DNA of 64,000 nt from Novosphingobium sp. 18050 (GTDB lineage: Bacteria > Pseudomonadota > Alphaproteobacteria > Sphingomonadales > Sphingomonadaceae), in NCBI RefSeq assembly GCF_902706195.1, contig NZ_CACSJO010000007.1, forward strand, positions 62,001-126,000, in the 5' to 3' direction. A program made the position numbers and the translations under genes. The notes under the pieces are model-generated. The model had not been told where the DNA came from and ran no database searches. It was given only the letters and a program-made list of their open reading frames with translations. Shown here in pieces: positions 52,323-61,811 of this stretch (the first letter of the stretch is position 1; every line of letters begins with the position of its first letter).

Positions 52323-53137
52323 GCGCGGCGCTCCACTGAGGTATTGAGCTTACCGGCATTGGCCATCCAGCCACCATCGACCTTCACGAGGTCTCCGGTA
52401 TGGTAACGCGACGCGTCGCTCATGAAGTAGACTCCTATCCCCTCGAAATCCTCTGGGGTTCCGAACCGCGGAATTGGGCAGCGCTCGCGCACCTGCGAGC
52501 CCAGCGGCGAATCGGGTCCCTGGTCCTTTACGGTCTCGCTCTCGGTGTATCCCGGGCAGACTGTGTTGGCCCGGATTCCGTACTTGCCGAGATCGACGGC
52601 AATACCCCGGGCAAGCGACGCCATCGCGCCCTTCGAGGCGTTGTAGTGCTGCATGCCGATCGACCCCGTGACAGCCGACAGGCTCGCACAAAACAGGATC
52701 GACCCGCCCGCATCACCCGCCTCGGCACGGCCCCGCATATGGCGCGCCGCCTCACGGGCGAGATAGAAAGCGCCGTGCTGGTTGACCGACAGAAGCGCGT
52801 GCCAGGCTTCGCCAGTCATGTTGGTGAAGCAGCCCTGGTTCATCATCAGGCCGGCGTTTGCGATAGCCCCGTCCACGCGACCCATCGTCGAGACCGCGTG
52901 CGCGAAAGCCTCGATGACCCGGTTCTCGTCAGAAACATCGACTTCCTGAGTGAGCACCTTGGCGCCAAGACCGCGCAGCTCTTCCGCCGCGACCTCGTTT
53001 TTATCCTGGCGCCTTCCCCAGATAACCAGGTCGCCGCCAGCCTTTGCAATACCCCGGGCAAAGCCCAGGCCGATGCCGGCATTGCCGCCGGAAATCACTA
53101 CGACTCGCCCCTGCAAGTCCCACGGTAGACGAGCCAT
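52319..53137 (-). CDS. Short-chain dehydrogenase/reductase
   Basis: The product is 272 residues with all classical motifs: GGNAGIGLGFARGIAKAG, IWGRRQDK (NADP-type Arg pair), IANAGLMMN, active Ser in FCASLSAVTGS and YNASKGA, and a C-terminal GGWMANAG. The start at ATG 53137 lies 69 bases after the end of the first operator-like site (53206-53220). It is probably the first gene of a leftward unit with the sulfotransferase and perhaps the metallo-hydrolase, TIM barrel, SDR, CMD and HIBDH genes. Confidence 0.93.
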   Translation of the reverse strand: MARLPWDLQGRVVVISGGNAGIGLGFARGIAKAGGDLVIWGRRQDKNEVAAEELRGLGAKVLTQEVDVSDENRVIEAFAHAVSTMGRVDGAIANAGLMMNQGCFTNMTGEAWHALLSVNQHGAFYLAREAARHMRGRAEAGDAGGSILFCASLSAVTGSIGMQHYNASKGAMASLARGIAVDLGKYGIRANTVCPGYTESETVKDQGPDSPLGSQVRERCPIPRFGTPEDFEGIGVYFMSDASRYHTGDLVKVDGGWMANAGKLNTSVERRA

Positions 53138-53704
53138 GGCCGCTCCACTCCACTATCTGTTTTCATCGGCCGAACGACGAAACCGCCTCGGCCAAAAGAC
53201 TACAAACAGTATCCTTTATATATGTCAAGCGCCGCATCAGTCCGGTTCTGCCGCCGCATTTGGCGGCGTGGGCTCAAAACAGGCGGCGGCGCTTGGCTGG
53301 CGGCAAGGCAAGCCAGGCAAATTGCAGATGATCGCAGAGACGATCGAGTTGGAGGGGATCAGGCCCGAAAATGACATTCAACCATCGGCGTGCCGCTGCG
53401 TATCGTAGAGGATCGGCTGGCGCTCTCATTCGATGCGAGCCAAGCAAAATCATATCACACCCCTATTGTCCGAAGGCCAGTTTAGAGATACAGTGTCCTT
53501 TATACGAGAAGCTAGAGGGTGGCGATCAATGATGCATCAACGCCGGCCTCCGCTTCAAATGCTCGAGCTGCCCGGATCGAGACCTTGTCTGCCCGTCGCA
53601 TTAGACGGCGAACCGTCTTCTCCCAGACTGCCCGGCCCGACCTCACGGTCGGACCGGGTATTTTTCAAAGCAGCGAAGCGGATGTCCGATCGGTTGCGCT
53701 ATCG
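53138..53704. promoter_or_regulatory. Divergent control region with two near-identical operator-like sites
   Basis: The gap between the SDR and FadR-type regulator genes contains ACAGTATCCTTTATA at 53206-53220 and ACAGTGTCCTTTATA at 53490-53504 (14 of 15 identical, same orientation). Each is semi-palindromic around CCTTT (GTAT/GTGT...ATAC/ATAT). They fit binding sites of the adjacent FadR-type repressor. A long open frame upstream of the regulator start (from 53519) has no RBS and is probably not translated. Confidence 0.6.
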
Positions 53705-54520
53705 ATGCAGCGACGACGCATGACGGCCGCAATCGTCAATGGCGCATACGGCAAGGAACCCGGCCGCCTCTCGCGATCGGTGATGCACGCTCTGATGCAG
53801 GATCTTCGCGATGGGAGGTACGAGCGCGGAGCGCGCTTGCCGGCGGAACGTATTCTCGCCCTGGCTATGGGGGTCAGCCGACCTATTATTCGCGAAGCCC
53901 TGCACGCGCTCGACCTCCTTGGCGTAGTCGAGACGCGGGTAGGATCGGGCACTTATGTCATCGACGTCGATGTCGACCTCGGCAGCCACGTTTCGCACGC
54001 TCCCGCCTTCGAAGTTCTCGACACCCTGTCGACGTTGGAATGTTCGGCGCTGGTCCACGCCGCCGATAGGATCGAAAAGACGCTGCTGGACGCGCTAGCG
54101 GAAAACCTAGAGGCGGCTTGCCACACGGATGGTAACTTCGAAGCCTGGCACAGCGGTCTGGCAAAATTCCATATTGCCCTCGCGAAAGCCAGCCAAAACG
54201 AGGTTCTCAGTCTTATGATCGGGCAGCTCTGGCAGGTTCGCCTCGGCGCCTCGATAACGCGCCGTTTTGTCCAGCGAGCGTGGCTTGCAGGCGCGCTCGC
54301 CGACCACGCAGCGCTGAAACAATTTCTGGCCGCCTTGCGGGCCGGGAACAATGAATTGGCAAGCCGGGAACTTAGGGCCGAGCACAACCGGGTACTTGCA
54401 GCCGTCCTCGACATCTATGCCGAGGACGAGGTTGCTCGCGCCCGCGAGTCCGTGTCGCAGCTGCGCGCCAGATTCGTGTGGCCGCCTCTGCCTCCCGGAT
54501 CGTTGTCCCCCGCTCGGTAG
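53705..54520 (+). CDS. FadR-type GntR transcriptional regulator
   Basis: The product is about 271 residues from ATG 53705; ATG 53720 is also possible and neither has a strong RBS. The winged HTH is clear (LRDGRYERGARLPAERILAL, then MGVSRPIIREALHALDLLGVV, VETRVGSGTYV). The C-terminal FCD domain is all-helical, with a possible metal-ligand His cluster (FHIALAKASQNEV). It is divergent from the SDR-sulfotransferase unit and has two repeated sites in its promoter region, so it is likely an acid-responsive repressor of that unit. Confidence 0.88.
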   Translation: MQRRRMTAAIVNGAYGKEPGRLSRSVMHALMQDLRDGRYERGARLPAERILALAMGVSRPIIREALHALDLLGVVETRVGSGTYVIDVDVDLGSHVSHAPAFEVLDTLSTLECSALVHAADRIEKTLLDALAENLEAACHTDGNFEAWHSGLAKFHIALAKASQNEVLSLMIGQLWQVRLGASITRRFVQRAWLAGALADHAALKQFLAALRAGNNELASRELRAEHNRVLAAVLDIYAEDEVARARESVSQLRARFVWPPLPPGSLSPAR

Positions 54521-54652
54521 TTCCCAAAAACCCCAAGGGGCGTCTGCCGCCATCGGCACGGCGGGGATACGTGCTTTTGATCCCAAATTGCACGCCTAGT
54601 TTCAGGACCGACACGACTGCAAAGTCATTTCCAGGACTGGCACCGCGCCAGT

Positions 54653-54692
54653 AAAAAGATTCGGGCCGAAGCGGCTATGCCGCTCCGGCCCG
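54653..54692 (-). terminator. Terminator of the leftward TonB receptor gene
   Basis: On the minus strand a long stem (CGGGCCG and AGCGGC arms, one mismatch, 3-base loop; 54662-54692) is followed by AATCTTTTT. It starts 23 bases after the receptor stop. Between it and the FadR gene nothing else is seen. Confidence 0.8.
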
Positions 54693-54715
54693 TGTCACTT
54701 GCTACGGTCTGGCGC

Positions 54716-57289
54716 TCAGAACGTGTAGCGCACTCTTGCGCCATACATACGCGGATCGCCGTAGTACCGCGACGTGAAGCCACGTGAGCCTGAGAGGCTG
54801 CGTGCCTCGTAGTACCGCTTGTCGAACGCGTTTGTCACGAAGACCTGGAGATCTACGGGGGCAGCGAAAGGCTTTTCCCAGTTCAAGTTAAAGTTGACGA
54901 GATCATAGCTCGGCGCGACCTGCGTATCGTAGTTGGGATCCGAGGGGGCGAAGACACTATAGACGCGGTTCGGCAGGGCACCATCGCTGCCGTAAAAGAC
55001 CGATCCGGTATAGACATAAGTCGCACCCAGGCTGACCTGGCCCACCGAGTCGGGAAGCGGAAGCGTGTAGTTGGCCGTAACCGAAAGCTTGTGGTCCGGC
55101 GTGAACTGGAGGCGGCTACCCTCTACCGGAGTGCTTGCCACCAGGTTGTAACCGCCAACCGGTTGCGTCGAGAGATCCGGCGCAATGAAGTCGAGCAACT
55201 TCGTGTTGAGATAAGCGTAGCTGGCCTGAAGGGTGAGCCCTTCGAAGGGAGAGATCGAGGCTTCCGCTTCAAGGCCCCAAATCCGAGCCTTGCCAGCGTT
55301 GACCACCGCCGGCCCCGAGGGCAGGTTTGGCGCAATGCCGTTCGTATCCACAAACGAAACCTGCAGCTGCATGTCCTGGAAGTCGTTATAGAACCCGGAA
55401 AGATTGAAACTGCCAGGCATGGACCCGTGCCAGCTCGTCTTGATCCCGCCCTCAAAGACATCGACGCGCTCAGGTTCGTAAGTCTTGAAACCAACCGCAG
55501 CGAGCGGGCTGACCGAGCCCTGCCGGTACCCCCGTGCATACTTCGCATAAACCATGATGTCCGGCATGATCTTGTAGTTTAGTCCGATCATCCATGTCGG
55601 CGCCTTCGAGTTCTGGCTATAGCGCTCGAGGCACGTCTCGGGTGAGCCGCCGTACGTCAGGGCGGGGTTGGTGCAGTTGAACGTCGGGGTATTCCAGCCC
55701 GTGGCCGCCGCATAGGAGGCCACCATGTTGGTGGAACTGCCTGTCGTCTTATCCCAAGTGTAGCGGACGCCTGCATCGAGCGTCAGGGCGGAGGTCAGCT
55801 TATAACTACCCTGCGCGTATGCGGCCATGTTGCGGAAAGCCACGCGGCCGACATTGAAGTTCCTGCTCCCGGTGGCTGTCGCCGCGCCGGTGACTGCCGA
55901 TGCGTCTGTGCAGGCGAATACCGCCCATTCGGCTTCGCTGTCGCAAAGGACCCCGTTCATGCTCTGCGAGCCTGCCCATCCGAGCGGAAGGCTGCGCTCA
56001 TAGTAGAGGCCCGCCTGCCACGTCAGGTTGCTGCCGAAGTTGGTGCCCTGGAACTGCAGCTCTTGCGTGAACGTCTCCTGCTGTCCGCTGTGAAGGCCCG
56101 GCGGGCTGATCGAGGTGTCGCTGCCCCAGCCCTTTCCGACATATTGGCTCGGCACGTTGACGGTCCTGAAATAAGGCGCGGTGCTTGTGGGGACCCGCAG
56201 CGTGTTGCCGAGCGGAACCCACACCCCGAACAGGTCGATTGCCTGGTCCTGGATGATCTGACCGTAGCTGTTGATGTTCTTGATCGTGAGGTTGTCGCTG
56301 ACCTGCCACTTCAGCGAATTCACGATCTGCCAGGTTTCCAGCTTCTGGTATGCCCATGGCAGCGCGTTGGTCACTGTGAGATCACCGGCATCACGATCGC
56401 GCTGGATCTGCTGGCAGCTGTACCCGTTGGGTCCCGTGGTGGAGACGCCTGCGGCATTGCTTGCATAGCAATCGGTGGTTTTCGAAGCAGCGCCATTGGT
56501 GCTGGAGCGGGTGTAGGAGATGACCGTGTAGTTCTCCACACTGTCCGAAAGGTCAGCGACCGCGCTCACCCGAGCGGCGACATACCCGACGTCCGCGAAG
56601 TCGCGTGGACCGACTCCCGAGATGTTGCGCAGATAACCGTCCCGCTCCTGGGTATCGACCCCGAATCGTAGCCGGAAGCTCTCGCTAACGGGAAGGTTGA
56701 GCACCGCCTGCACGCGCTTCATGTCGTAGTTGCCGGCAGACGCCTCGATATAACCCTCGAATTCGTACGTCGGGCGGTTGGGGACCAGCACGACTGCACC
56801 GCCGGTTGTGTTGCGCCCGAACAGGGTTCCTTGTGGCCCCTTAAGGACCTGAACGCTTTGCAGATCGAAAAGATGGCCCGGACCCGCGCCGTCACCCGAT
56901 GCACTCAAAGGCGAGGAACGCGGCACGACCGCGTCCGCGAAATAGACGCCAACCGAGGTCGTGGTGCGCGCCTCCTGGGTGAAACCGCGGATGGCGAACG
57001 ATGCGAAATCAGCGCCGTACCGCGAATTTGCCGTGAGAGACGGCGTGTAGGTCGCAAGATCCTTGGCGGAGAACACGTTCTGCCGATCAAGCGCCTTCTG
57101 ATTGTACACCGTCATCGAAATCGGCACATCCTGAAGACGTTCCTCGACGCGGCGGGCGGTGACGATAATGTCGCCTGCGGAAGAAGATCCGGCGTTTACG
57201 TCCTCGCCTTGTTCCTGAGCGAAAGCCGCTTGCAGCGGGATCGTCGCAAGCGTGGTGGATGCCAGGAGCACCAGCGCGGTCTTTTTCAT
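54716..57289 (-). CDS. TonB-dependent receptor
   Basis: The product is 857 residues from ATG 57289 (AGGGAGA upstream). Signal peptide ALVLLASTTLATIPLQAAFA; plug entry DIIVTARRVEERLQDVPISM; plug core VLKGPQGTLFGRNTTGGAVV; barrel ending RYYGDPRMYGARVRYTF with the C-terminal Phe. It is of the same broad class as the receptors at 19485 and 29155. It stands as its own unit between the FadR regulator and the CoA-transferase gene. Confidence 0.93.
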   Translation of the reverse strand: MKKTALVLLASTTLATIPLQAAFAQEQGEDVNAGSSSAGDIIVTARRVEERLQDVPISMTVYNQKALDRQNVFSAKDLATYTPSLTANSRYGADFASFAIRGFTQEARTTTSVGVYFADAVVPRSSPLSASGDGAGPGHLFDLQSVQVLKGPQGTLFGRNTTGGAVVLVPNRPTYEFEGYIEASAGNYDMKRVQAVLNLPVSESFRLRFGVDTQERDGYLRNISGVGPRDFADVGYVAARVSAVADLSDSVENYTVISYTRSSTNGAASKTTDCYASNAAGVSTTGPNGYSCQQIQRDRDAGDLTVTNALPWAYQKLETWQIVNSLKWQVSDNLTIKNINSYGQIIQDQAIDLFGVWVPLGNTLRVPTSTAPYFRTVNVPSQYVGKGWGSDTSISPPGLHSGQQETFTQELQFQGTNFGSNLTWQAGLYYERSLPLGWAGSQSMNGVLCDSEAEWAVFACTDASAVTGAATATGSRNFNVGRVAFRNMAAYAQGSYKLTSALTLDAGVRYTWDKTTGSSTNMVASYAAATGWNTPTFNCTNPALTYGGSPETCLERYSQNSKAPTWMIGLNYKIMPDIMVYAKYARGYRQGSVSPLAAVGFKTYEPERVDVFEGGIKTSWHGSMPGSFNLSGFYNDFQDMQLQVSFVDTNGIAPNLPSGPAVVNAGKARIWGLEAEASISPFEGLTLQASYAYLNTKLLDFIAPDLSTQPVGGYNLVASTPVEGSRLQFTPDHKLSVTANYTLPLPDSVGQVSLGATYVYTGSVFYGSDGALPNRVYSVFAPSDPNYDTQVAPSYDLVNFNLNWEKPFAAPVDLQVFVTNAFDKRYYEARSLSGSRGFTSRYYGDPRMYGARVRYTF

Positions 57290-57878
57290 TTTCTCTCCCT
57301 TCGAGCGAGACGCAGACCACGCTCACCGATGATTGCCCGCCCCCCGAGCGATCGTGGAGCGCGTTTTCCTCTTCGGGCCGCCCTCCCCCTGCTTGCGCGG
57401 TCGAGGCATGACCCATTAAGGGTCCTGTTACTTCTAAAATTGAGCTTAGGTCAAAGCGCTGTGGCGATTTCAGGGCGCTCTAATCTAAAATTGGCAGGCT
57501 CAGAGAGTTTCCAAGGCTGCAGTGCGCAATGCACGGTACGACTAGGTCGCTTTTCGCTTCCTGCCCGCATCGGCGGGAGCTCGCCTCGAAGCCACCGGCC
57601 CAAGAGCGGAGATCGGTTGATCCGCGCTCGTTCCTGAAAAGGGGTGCGGACCAACACGCTATCTACCATCGCGGCCGCCGGACCGGAGCCGAAAACGTGA
57701 AGCACGCGCGGATAGATTGGGCCTAGACTGGCCGAATATGTCGATCGCCTCCGGCTCCGTGCCCAAGGCATTAGGAGCTACAGGCGGGCGCTACTCATCA
57801 ACCGCCTCGCTGCGGCGCTGTCGCCCGCTCCGATTAGCCTCCTATCAGCGCATTCAGCGCCGACACGCGATCCCTCGA
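57290..57878. other. Long intergenic stretch upstream of the receptor
   Basis: About 590 bases. Open frames exist on both strands (for instance 57451-57771 minus), but none has an RBS or recognisable domain. The receptor promoter is expected at the left end. I see no terminator for the CoA-transferase gene. Confidence 0.4.
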
Positions 57879-59102
57879 TCATGCAATCACGTTCGCGGCC
57901 TTCAACGCTTCGATGCGATCCCATTCGATGCCCATTTCCATCAGAAACAACTCAGTATGTTCCGAGGCCTGCGGAGCGCGCGTCGTTTCGACCGGAGCAT
58001 GATTGAACTGGACGGGCCCGCGAACCAGACGCAGGGGCTCGCCGTCTGACGCTTCGACCTCGATCACCATGTCGTTGGCCAATGCCTGCTCGTCGTTGCT
58101 AAGGTCGAGGAGGCTCTGGAAGGGCGCCCATTGCCCGGTCATCGTCTTGAGGTGCTCGCGCCAGTACACAAAGGGCTTTTCCGCGAACTGCCGCACGATG
58201 ATCTCGCTGGCGGCCTCCCAGTTTTCCATCAGCGCCTGCACGGTGGAAAATCGGCTGTCGTCTGCCGTTTCCGGGACTCCAAGGTGTCGGAACACGTCGC
58301 GGATATGCGGCCCCGGTATCAACACGCACAGATTGATCGTGCCGCCGTCCGAAGTCCTGAAATTGCCCATGAAGGGGTTGCCAGGATTGGAACCGGACCG
58401 GGGCATGCCAACGCGGGTAACCTGGCCCGTTTCCATGAACTGATCGACAGCGGTGCCGGCAGACCACCATGCCGTGCTCAGCAGCGAGACATCCACTTCG
58501 ATCGCCTCTCCGGTGCGAGAGCGGTGAAACAGTGCGGCGGCGATTCCGCCGGCGATGTTCATTCCTCCGGTGGAGTCTCCGAACGCAGGAATACCCTGAG
58601 AAAGAGGTCCTTCCAGGGCCGCCGGGCTCATCGAATATCCGACCCCGCTTCGCGTCCAGAAGGCTGTCCCGTCAAAACCGCCGGTTTCCCGCTCCGGGCC
58701 CTTGTCTCCGTACGCACTGCCGCGTGCATAGATGATGTCGGGGTTGGCCGCTCGCAGGTGTTCGACATCGATCTTCAGCTTCCTTCGCAGCTGGGGCAGG
58801 TAATTGGTGAGGAAAACATCAGCCGTTTTTGCAAACTCGTAGATAAGCTCCTGTCCTTCAGGCGTAGAGATGTCGACGCCCACGCTTCGCTTCCCACGGT
58901 TCGGATGCTCCATCAGCGTATTGCGCTGTGGATTGACCCTTTGCCCGCCGAGCGTGACGAGGCCGCGCATCGCATCTCCACGCATCGGGTGCTCGATCTT
59001 GACGACATCCGCTCCCCAGTCTGCGAGAATGGCGCCGGCGGCCGGCACGAAGGTATGCTGGGCCACTTCCAGCACTCGAATGCCCTGCATCACCTTCGTC
59101 AT
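57879..59102 (-). CDS. CaiB/BaiF type III CoA-transferase
   Basis: The product is 407 residues from ATG 59102 with GGGGGCAGG upstream; the open frame extends 113 codons further without an RBS. The family signs are VLEVAQHTFVPAAGAILADWGADVVKIEHP at the N-terminus (in two segments: VLEVAQHTFVPAAG and DWGADVVKIEHP), the catalytic Asp in AFGDSTGGMN, and AALFHRSRTGEAIEVDV. Such enzymes move CoA between acids and thioesters in alternative substrate-activation routes. It lies alone, leftward, upstream of the receptor gene, and may activate a dicarboxylic or terpenoid acid. Confidence 0.92.
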   Translation of the reverse strand: MTKVMQGIRVLEVAQHTFVPAAGAILADWGADVVKIEHPMRGDAMRGLVTLGGQRVNPQRNTLMEHPNRGKRSVGVDISTPEGQELIYEFAKTADVFLTNYLPQLRRKLKIDVEHLRAANPDIIYARGSAYGDKGPERETGGFDGTAFWTRSGVGYSMSPAALEGPLSQGIPAFGDSTGGMNIAGGIAAALFHRSRTGEAIEVDVSLLSTAWWSAGTAVDQFMETGQVTRVGMPRSGSNPGNPFMGNFRTSDGGTINLCVLIPGPHIRDVFRHLGVPETADDSRFSTVQALMENWEAASEIIVRQFAEKPFVYWREHLKTMTGQWAPFQSLLDLSNDEQALANDMVIEVEASDGEPLRLVRGPVQFNHAPVETTRAPQASEHTELFLMEMGIEWDRIEALKAANVIA

Positions 59103-59579
59103 ACCTGCCCCCAGAATGGGCACCTTTGGCACCCGTGTTATATCACCTGTCAATGCACGTTTCGGCTGGTGACGCCTGTCACTTTGCCACGATGTGCGAG
59201 ACCCGACTTGATCTTTAGGGACAAACGTCTTTTCCTGCTCCCGAGCTCGATCCTGCGTCCAGGCGGCGAAGTGTCGCTTTGTTTTCGGCGGCCGGAGGGA
59301 ATTCCTGGATGGCTGCGCCCTCCTAGGCGCTTTGCCTTTTTCAGGACCTCCGCCCTGATTTCGGACGTTCCCGCGCCCAAATCGGATGCCCGATTCCGGC
59401 TCTTCATTCATCGACCTGAAATAGGACCATCGGCCGTTCACGGTAAGTTGTTGAGCGACTAGTTTTGCCAGAACTAGTTCCCGCCGCGACTTTCACGGTC
59501 AACGTCCTGCTTCAAGTCACCCGCGGCTTGAGAGTATCGCAGGCGGCGAAGCGAAGGCCCCGCCGCCCGCGACGAACAA
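59103..59579. other. Intergenic stretch between the CoA-transferase and the MucR-like gene
   Basis: About 480 bases. Frames here are fusions to neighbouring genes in the wrong phase. It should contain the CoA-transferase promoter on the minus strand. No repeat or hairpin was picked out with confidence. Confidence 0.4.
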
Positions 59580-60644
59580 TTATTCGCCTGCCGCCTCGAC
59601 CGTGGTGGGTTTCGAGGCCGTGGACTTCGGCGTCCGCGCCATGCGCTTTTTAGCCGCTGGCTTCTTCGGTGCTTTGAGATCCGCCTCCGCTTCGCCCGCC
59701 GGTCCATCGGTGGCATCCAAGTCCTTCGAGACAGGCGCTCCGGCTTCGATCGGCTCCGATGCTCCGCCCTGCCCGGCCGCCTTACCAAACAGACCGACCT
59801 TACCGCGCCGCTTGGGAGCCGCTGCCGGCGCCTCGTCGGAGGTCACCTCATCGGTGACTGTTTCAGTGGCCTTGGCTGAATCGGCAGCGCGCGGCTTCGT
59901 GGCAACATTCGTCTTCGCAGCGGTCTTGCGCACCGCATTGGTGCCTTTCGCCGTCGCGGGCCGCTTCGAAGCCTTGGTGGGCGCCGAGGATGCGTTCGTC
60001 TCGGTCACTTGCGCTTCGGCCGGATCGGTATCCGCCACTTCCGAAGCACCGGCTTTCGCCGAGCCTTTTGGCTTACGTCCTGGCGCCTTCGCACCTGTAC
60101 CAGCGCCGGCGCTCGCCTTTGCGGCCGCGCGCTTGCCGGCCGGGCGGCCCCGCCGCGGCTTGGCAGGTGCTTCGTCATTCGCAGGTGTATTGACCGTATC
60201 CGAAGCATCATCGACCTCGGCCACCGGCGCGGCTTCCGCAGAGCGTTTTCTACCGAGGCCGATCCGCCCAGCTTCGCGGCGCTGCGCCGCGAAGCTGGGC
60301 GCCACCATCGGATAGCTGGCAGGGAGGCCGAAACGCTCGCGGTACTGGTCTGGCGTAAGCCCGTTCGCGGAAAGATGCCGCTTCAGCGTCTTGTAGGGCT
60401 TTCCGTCAAGCAGGCTGATGATGTGATCGGGTGATGCCAGGCTTTTACGCACGGAGACAGCCGGGGTATACGTCGGTGCCTCGGGTTCGGCAGCAACGGG
60501 CGCGGTATCTTCGACCAGCGCAGCGCGGGTGGTACGAATAAGTCCCGCCAGATCCTCCGAAGCAACCGAGTTGTTGGCGAGATAGGCGCTCAGCAATTGC
60601 ACGGTCAGCGCGGCAACGTCAGTCTGGTTTTCGGTTTCAGCCAT
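59580..60644 (-). CDS. MucR/Ros-like regulator with a long basic tail
   Basis: The product is 354 residues from ATG 60644. Residues about 1-135 are a Ros/MucR domain (ALTVQLLSAYLANNSV, then HIISLLDGKPYKTLKRHLSA and FGLPASYPMVAPSFAAQRR). The zinc-binding Cys pair seen in Ros is absent (SLLD in its place) and only one of the two His remains, as in some zinc-free rhizobial homologues. Residues 136-354 are an Ala/Lys/Pro/Thr-rich tail with an AT-hook-like RGRP (165-168) and repeated KPKG/KRPA segments, like bacterial H1-type histones. MucR proteins usually have about 140-180 residues. It likely both regulates and coats AT-rich DNA. Confidence 0.8.
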   Translation of the reverse strand: MAETENQTDVAALTVQLLSAYLANNSVASEDLAGLIRTTRAALVEDTAPVAAEPEAPTYTPAVSVRKSLASPDHIISLLDGKPYKTLKRHLSANGLTPDQYRERFGLPASYPMVAPSFAAQRREAGRIGLGRKRSAEAAPVAEVDDASDTVNTPANDEAPAKPRRGRPAGKRAAAKASAGAGTGAKAPGRKPKGSAKAGASEVADTDPAEAQVTETNASSAPTKASKRPATAKGTNAVRKTAAKTNVATKPRAADSAKATETVTDEVTSDEAPAAAPKRRGKVGLFGKAAGQGGASEPIEAGAPVSKDLDATDGPAGEAEADLKAPKKPAAKKRMARTPKSTASKPTTVEAAGE

Positions 60645-61010
60645 CGATAGAGTCTCTCGTTGCGCGCGGGGAAGGTTACTGGCCTGGATAGACACGATAG
60701 TCACATCGCTGTGTTAAGAAGTCAGATCAAGCGCAAAAGGTCCCGGAAGCCGACTATTCGAGCCAATGGTCGACGTTCGTTCAAGCAATGTACTATTCCT
60801 GTGCTCGGCAGTGCAGTCTGCGGCGTTGCGGCATCAAACATTCAGACCACTCAACGGAGATGAGCCAGCGCTGGAAAAGTCGGCATCGCGAAACGCCAAA
60901 TCCGAAGAGTTTTCGTGGTCCTGATAACGGAACATGTGCGATCGCAGTTGAAGCTTTAACCTTATCTGGCTTACGGGTTTCCCCGAAGACAAACTTCCGA
61001 TGGAAAATGC
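60645..61010. promoter_or_regulatory. Divergent region, MucR-like / RsbQ-like genes
   Basis: About 365 bases between the leftward MucR-like gene and the rightward hydrolase gene. MucR-type proteins usually bind such AT-richer gaps and repress their own promoters. The repeat motif GACGTTCGTTCA (60772-60783) is shared with the gap at 23013-23024. No gene is supported. Confidence 0.4.
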
Positions 61011-61811
61011 GTGAGCTGTTTCGCTAAATTGCATGGCCGACGCAGTGGTGCCGGCCGGACGGCGGCGATCTTGTCGCATGGCTTTGGTACCGACCAGGAC
61101 GCATGGTTCGCCTTGCGGCCCTGGGTCAAGGAGCGGTTCGACGTCATCTCGTTCGATCTCGCGGGATGCGGACCTGGCGGCGCTGAAAGCTACGACTTCG
61201 ACCGGCACGGATCTATGTTCGGATATGCTGACGACCTGATCGAACTCATCGATGAGCTCGGAGTGCAAGGCTGCGTCTATATCGGCCATTCGATGAGCAG
61301 CATGATCGGCGCCGCCGCTGCGTGCGCTCGCCCCGAGTTGTTTTCTCGCCTGGTGATGATCGGCGCCTCGCCGAGATACCTGAACGACGACGGCTATCTT
61401 GGCGGGTTCGAACAGGAGGGCCTTGACCAGCTATTCGCGAGCATGGCCGCCAACTTCCAGGCATGGGTCGCCGGCTTTGCGCCGATGGTGGTCGGTGTCG
61501 ACGACAGCGAGGCGGTTGCCGATTTCTCCCGCACCCTGTTCCAGATGCGGCCGGACATTGCCCTGAACACCTCGCGGACCATCTTTGGATCCGATATGCG
61601 CAATACTGCCCGCCGCGTACCTACGCCCGTGCATTTGATCCAGACCGCTGCCGACGTCGCCGTCCCGCTTCAGGTGGGGGAATGGCTCGCAGCCGCGATG
61701 CCGAACGCAACGCTGGACGTTATCGACGCCTCTGGTCACCTTCCACACATCACCGCGCCGAATGAAGTTCGTCGCATTCTTGAGCAAAGATTGGCAGGGC
61801 TCGTATCGTGA
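61011..61811 (+). CDS. RsbQ-like alpha/beta hydrolase (KAI2/D14-type fold)
   Basis: The product is 266 residues from GTG 61011 (GGA upstream). The RsbQ signature is strong: LSHGFGTDQDAW, then IGHSMSSMIGAAAA with the nucleophile Ser94, the acid Asp215 in IQTAADVAVP, and His243 in DASGHLPH, giving a Ser-Asp-His triad at almost the same positions as in Bacillus RsbQ. In Bacillus RsbQ works with the PAS sensor RsbP, probably by making a hydrophobic signal; plant KAI2 and D14 are the eukaryotic relatives. The stop overlaps the start of a PAS-GGDEF gene, as if the two work as a pair. Confidence 0.9.
   Translation: MSCFAKLHGRRSGAGRTAAILSHGFGTDQDAWFALRPWVKERFDVISFDLAGCGPGGAESYDFDRHGSMFGYADDLIELIDELGVQGCVYIGHSMSSMIGAAAACARPELFSRLVMIGASPRYLNDDGYLGGFEQEGLDQLFASMAANFQAWVAGFAPMVVGVDDSEAVADFSRTLFQMRPDIALNTSRTIFGSDMRNTARRVPTPVHLIQTAADVAVPLQVGEWLAAAMPNATLDVIDASGHLPHITAPNEVRRILEQRLAGLVS

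Noticed and set aside
53519..53704. N-terminal extension of the FadR-type regulator
   Set aside because: Ser/Ala/Arg-rich and without RBS; the winged HTH and family length fit the internal ATG at 53705.
57451..57771. Minus-strand frame upstream of the receptor
   Set aside because: No RBS or recognisable fold; overlapping frames on the other strand are equally open.
59103..59441. 113-codon N-terminal extension of the CoA-transferase
   Set aside because: Highly basic, no RBS, and the conserved family start begins at 59102 with a good ribosome site.
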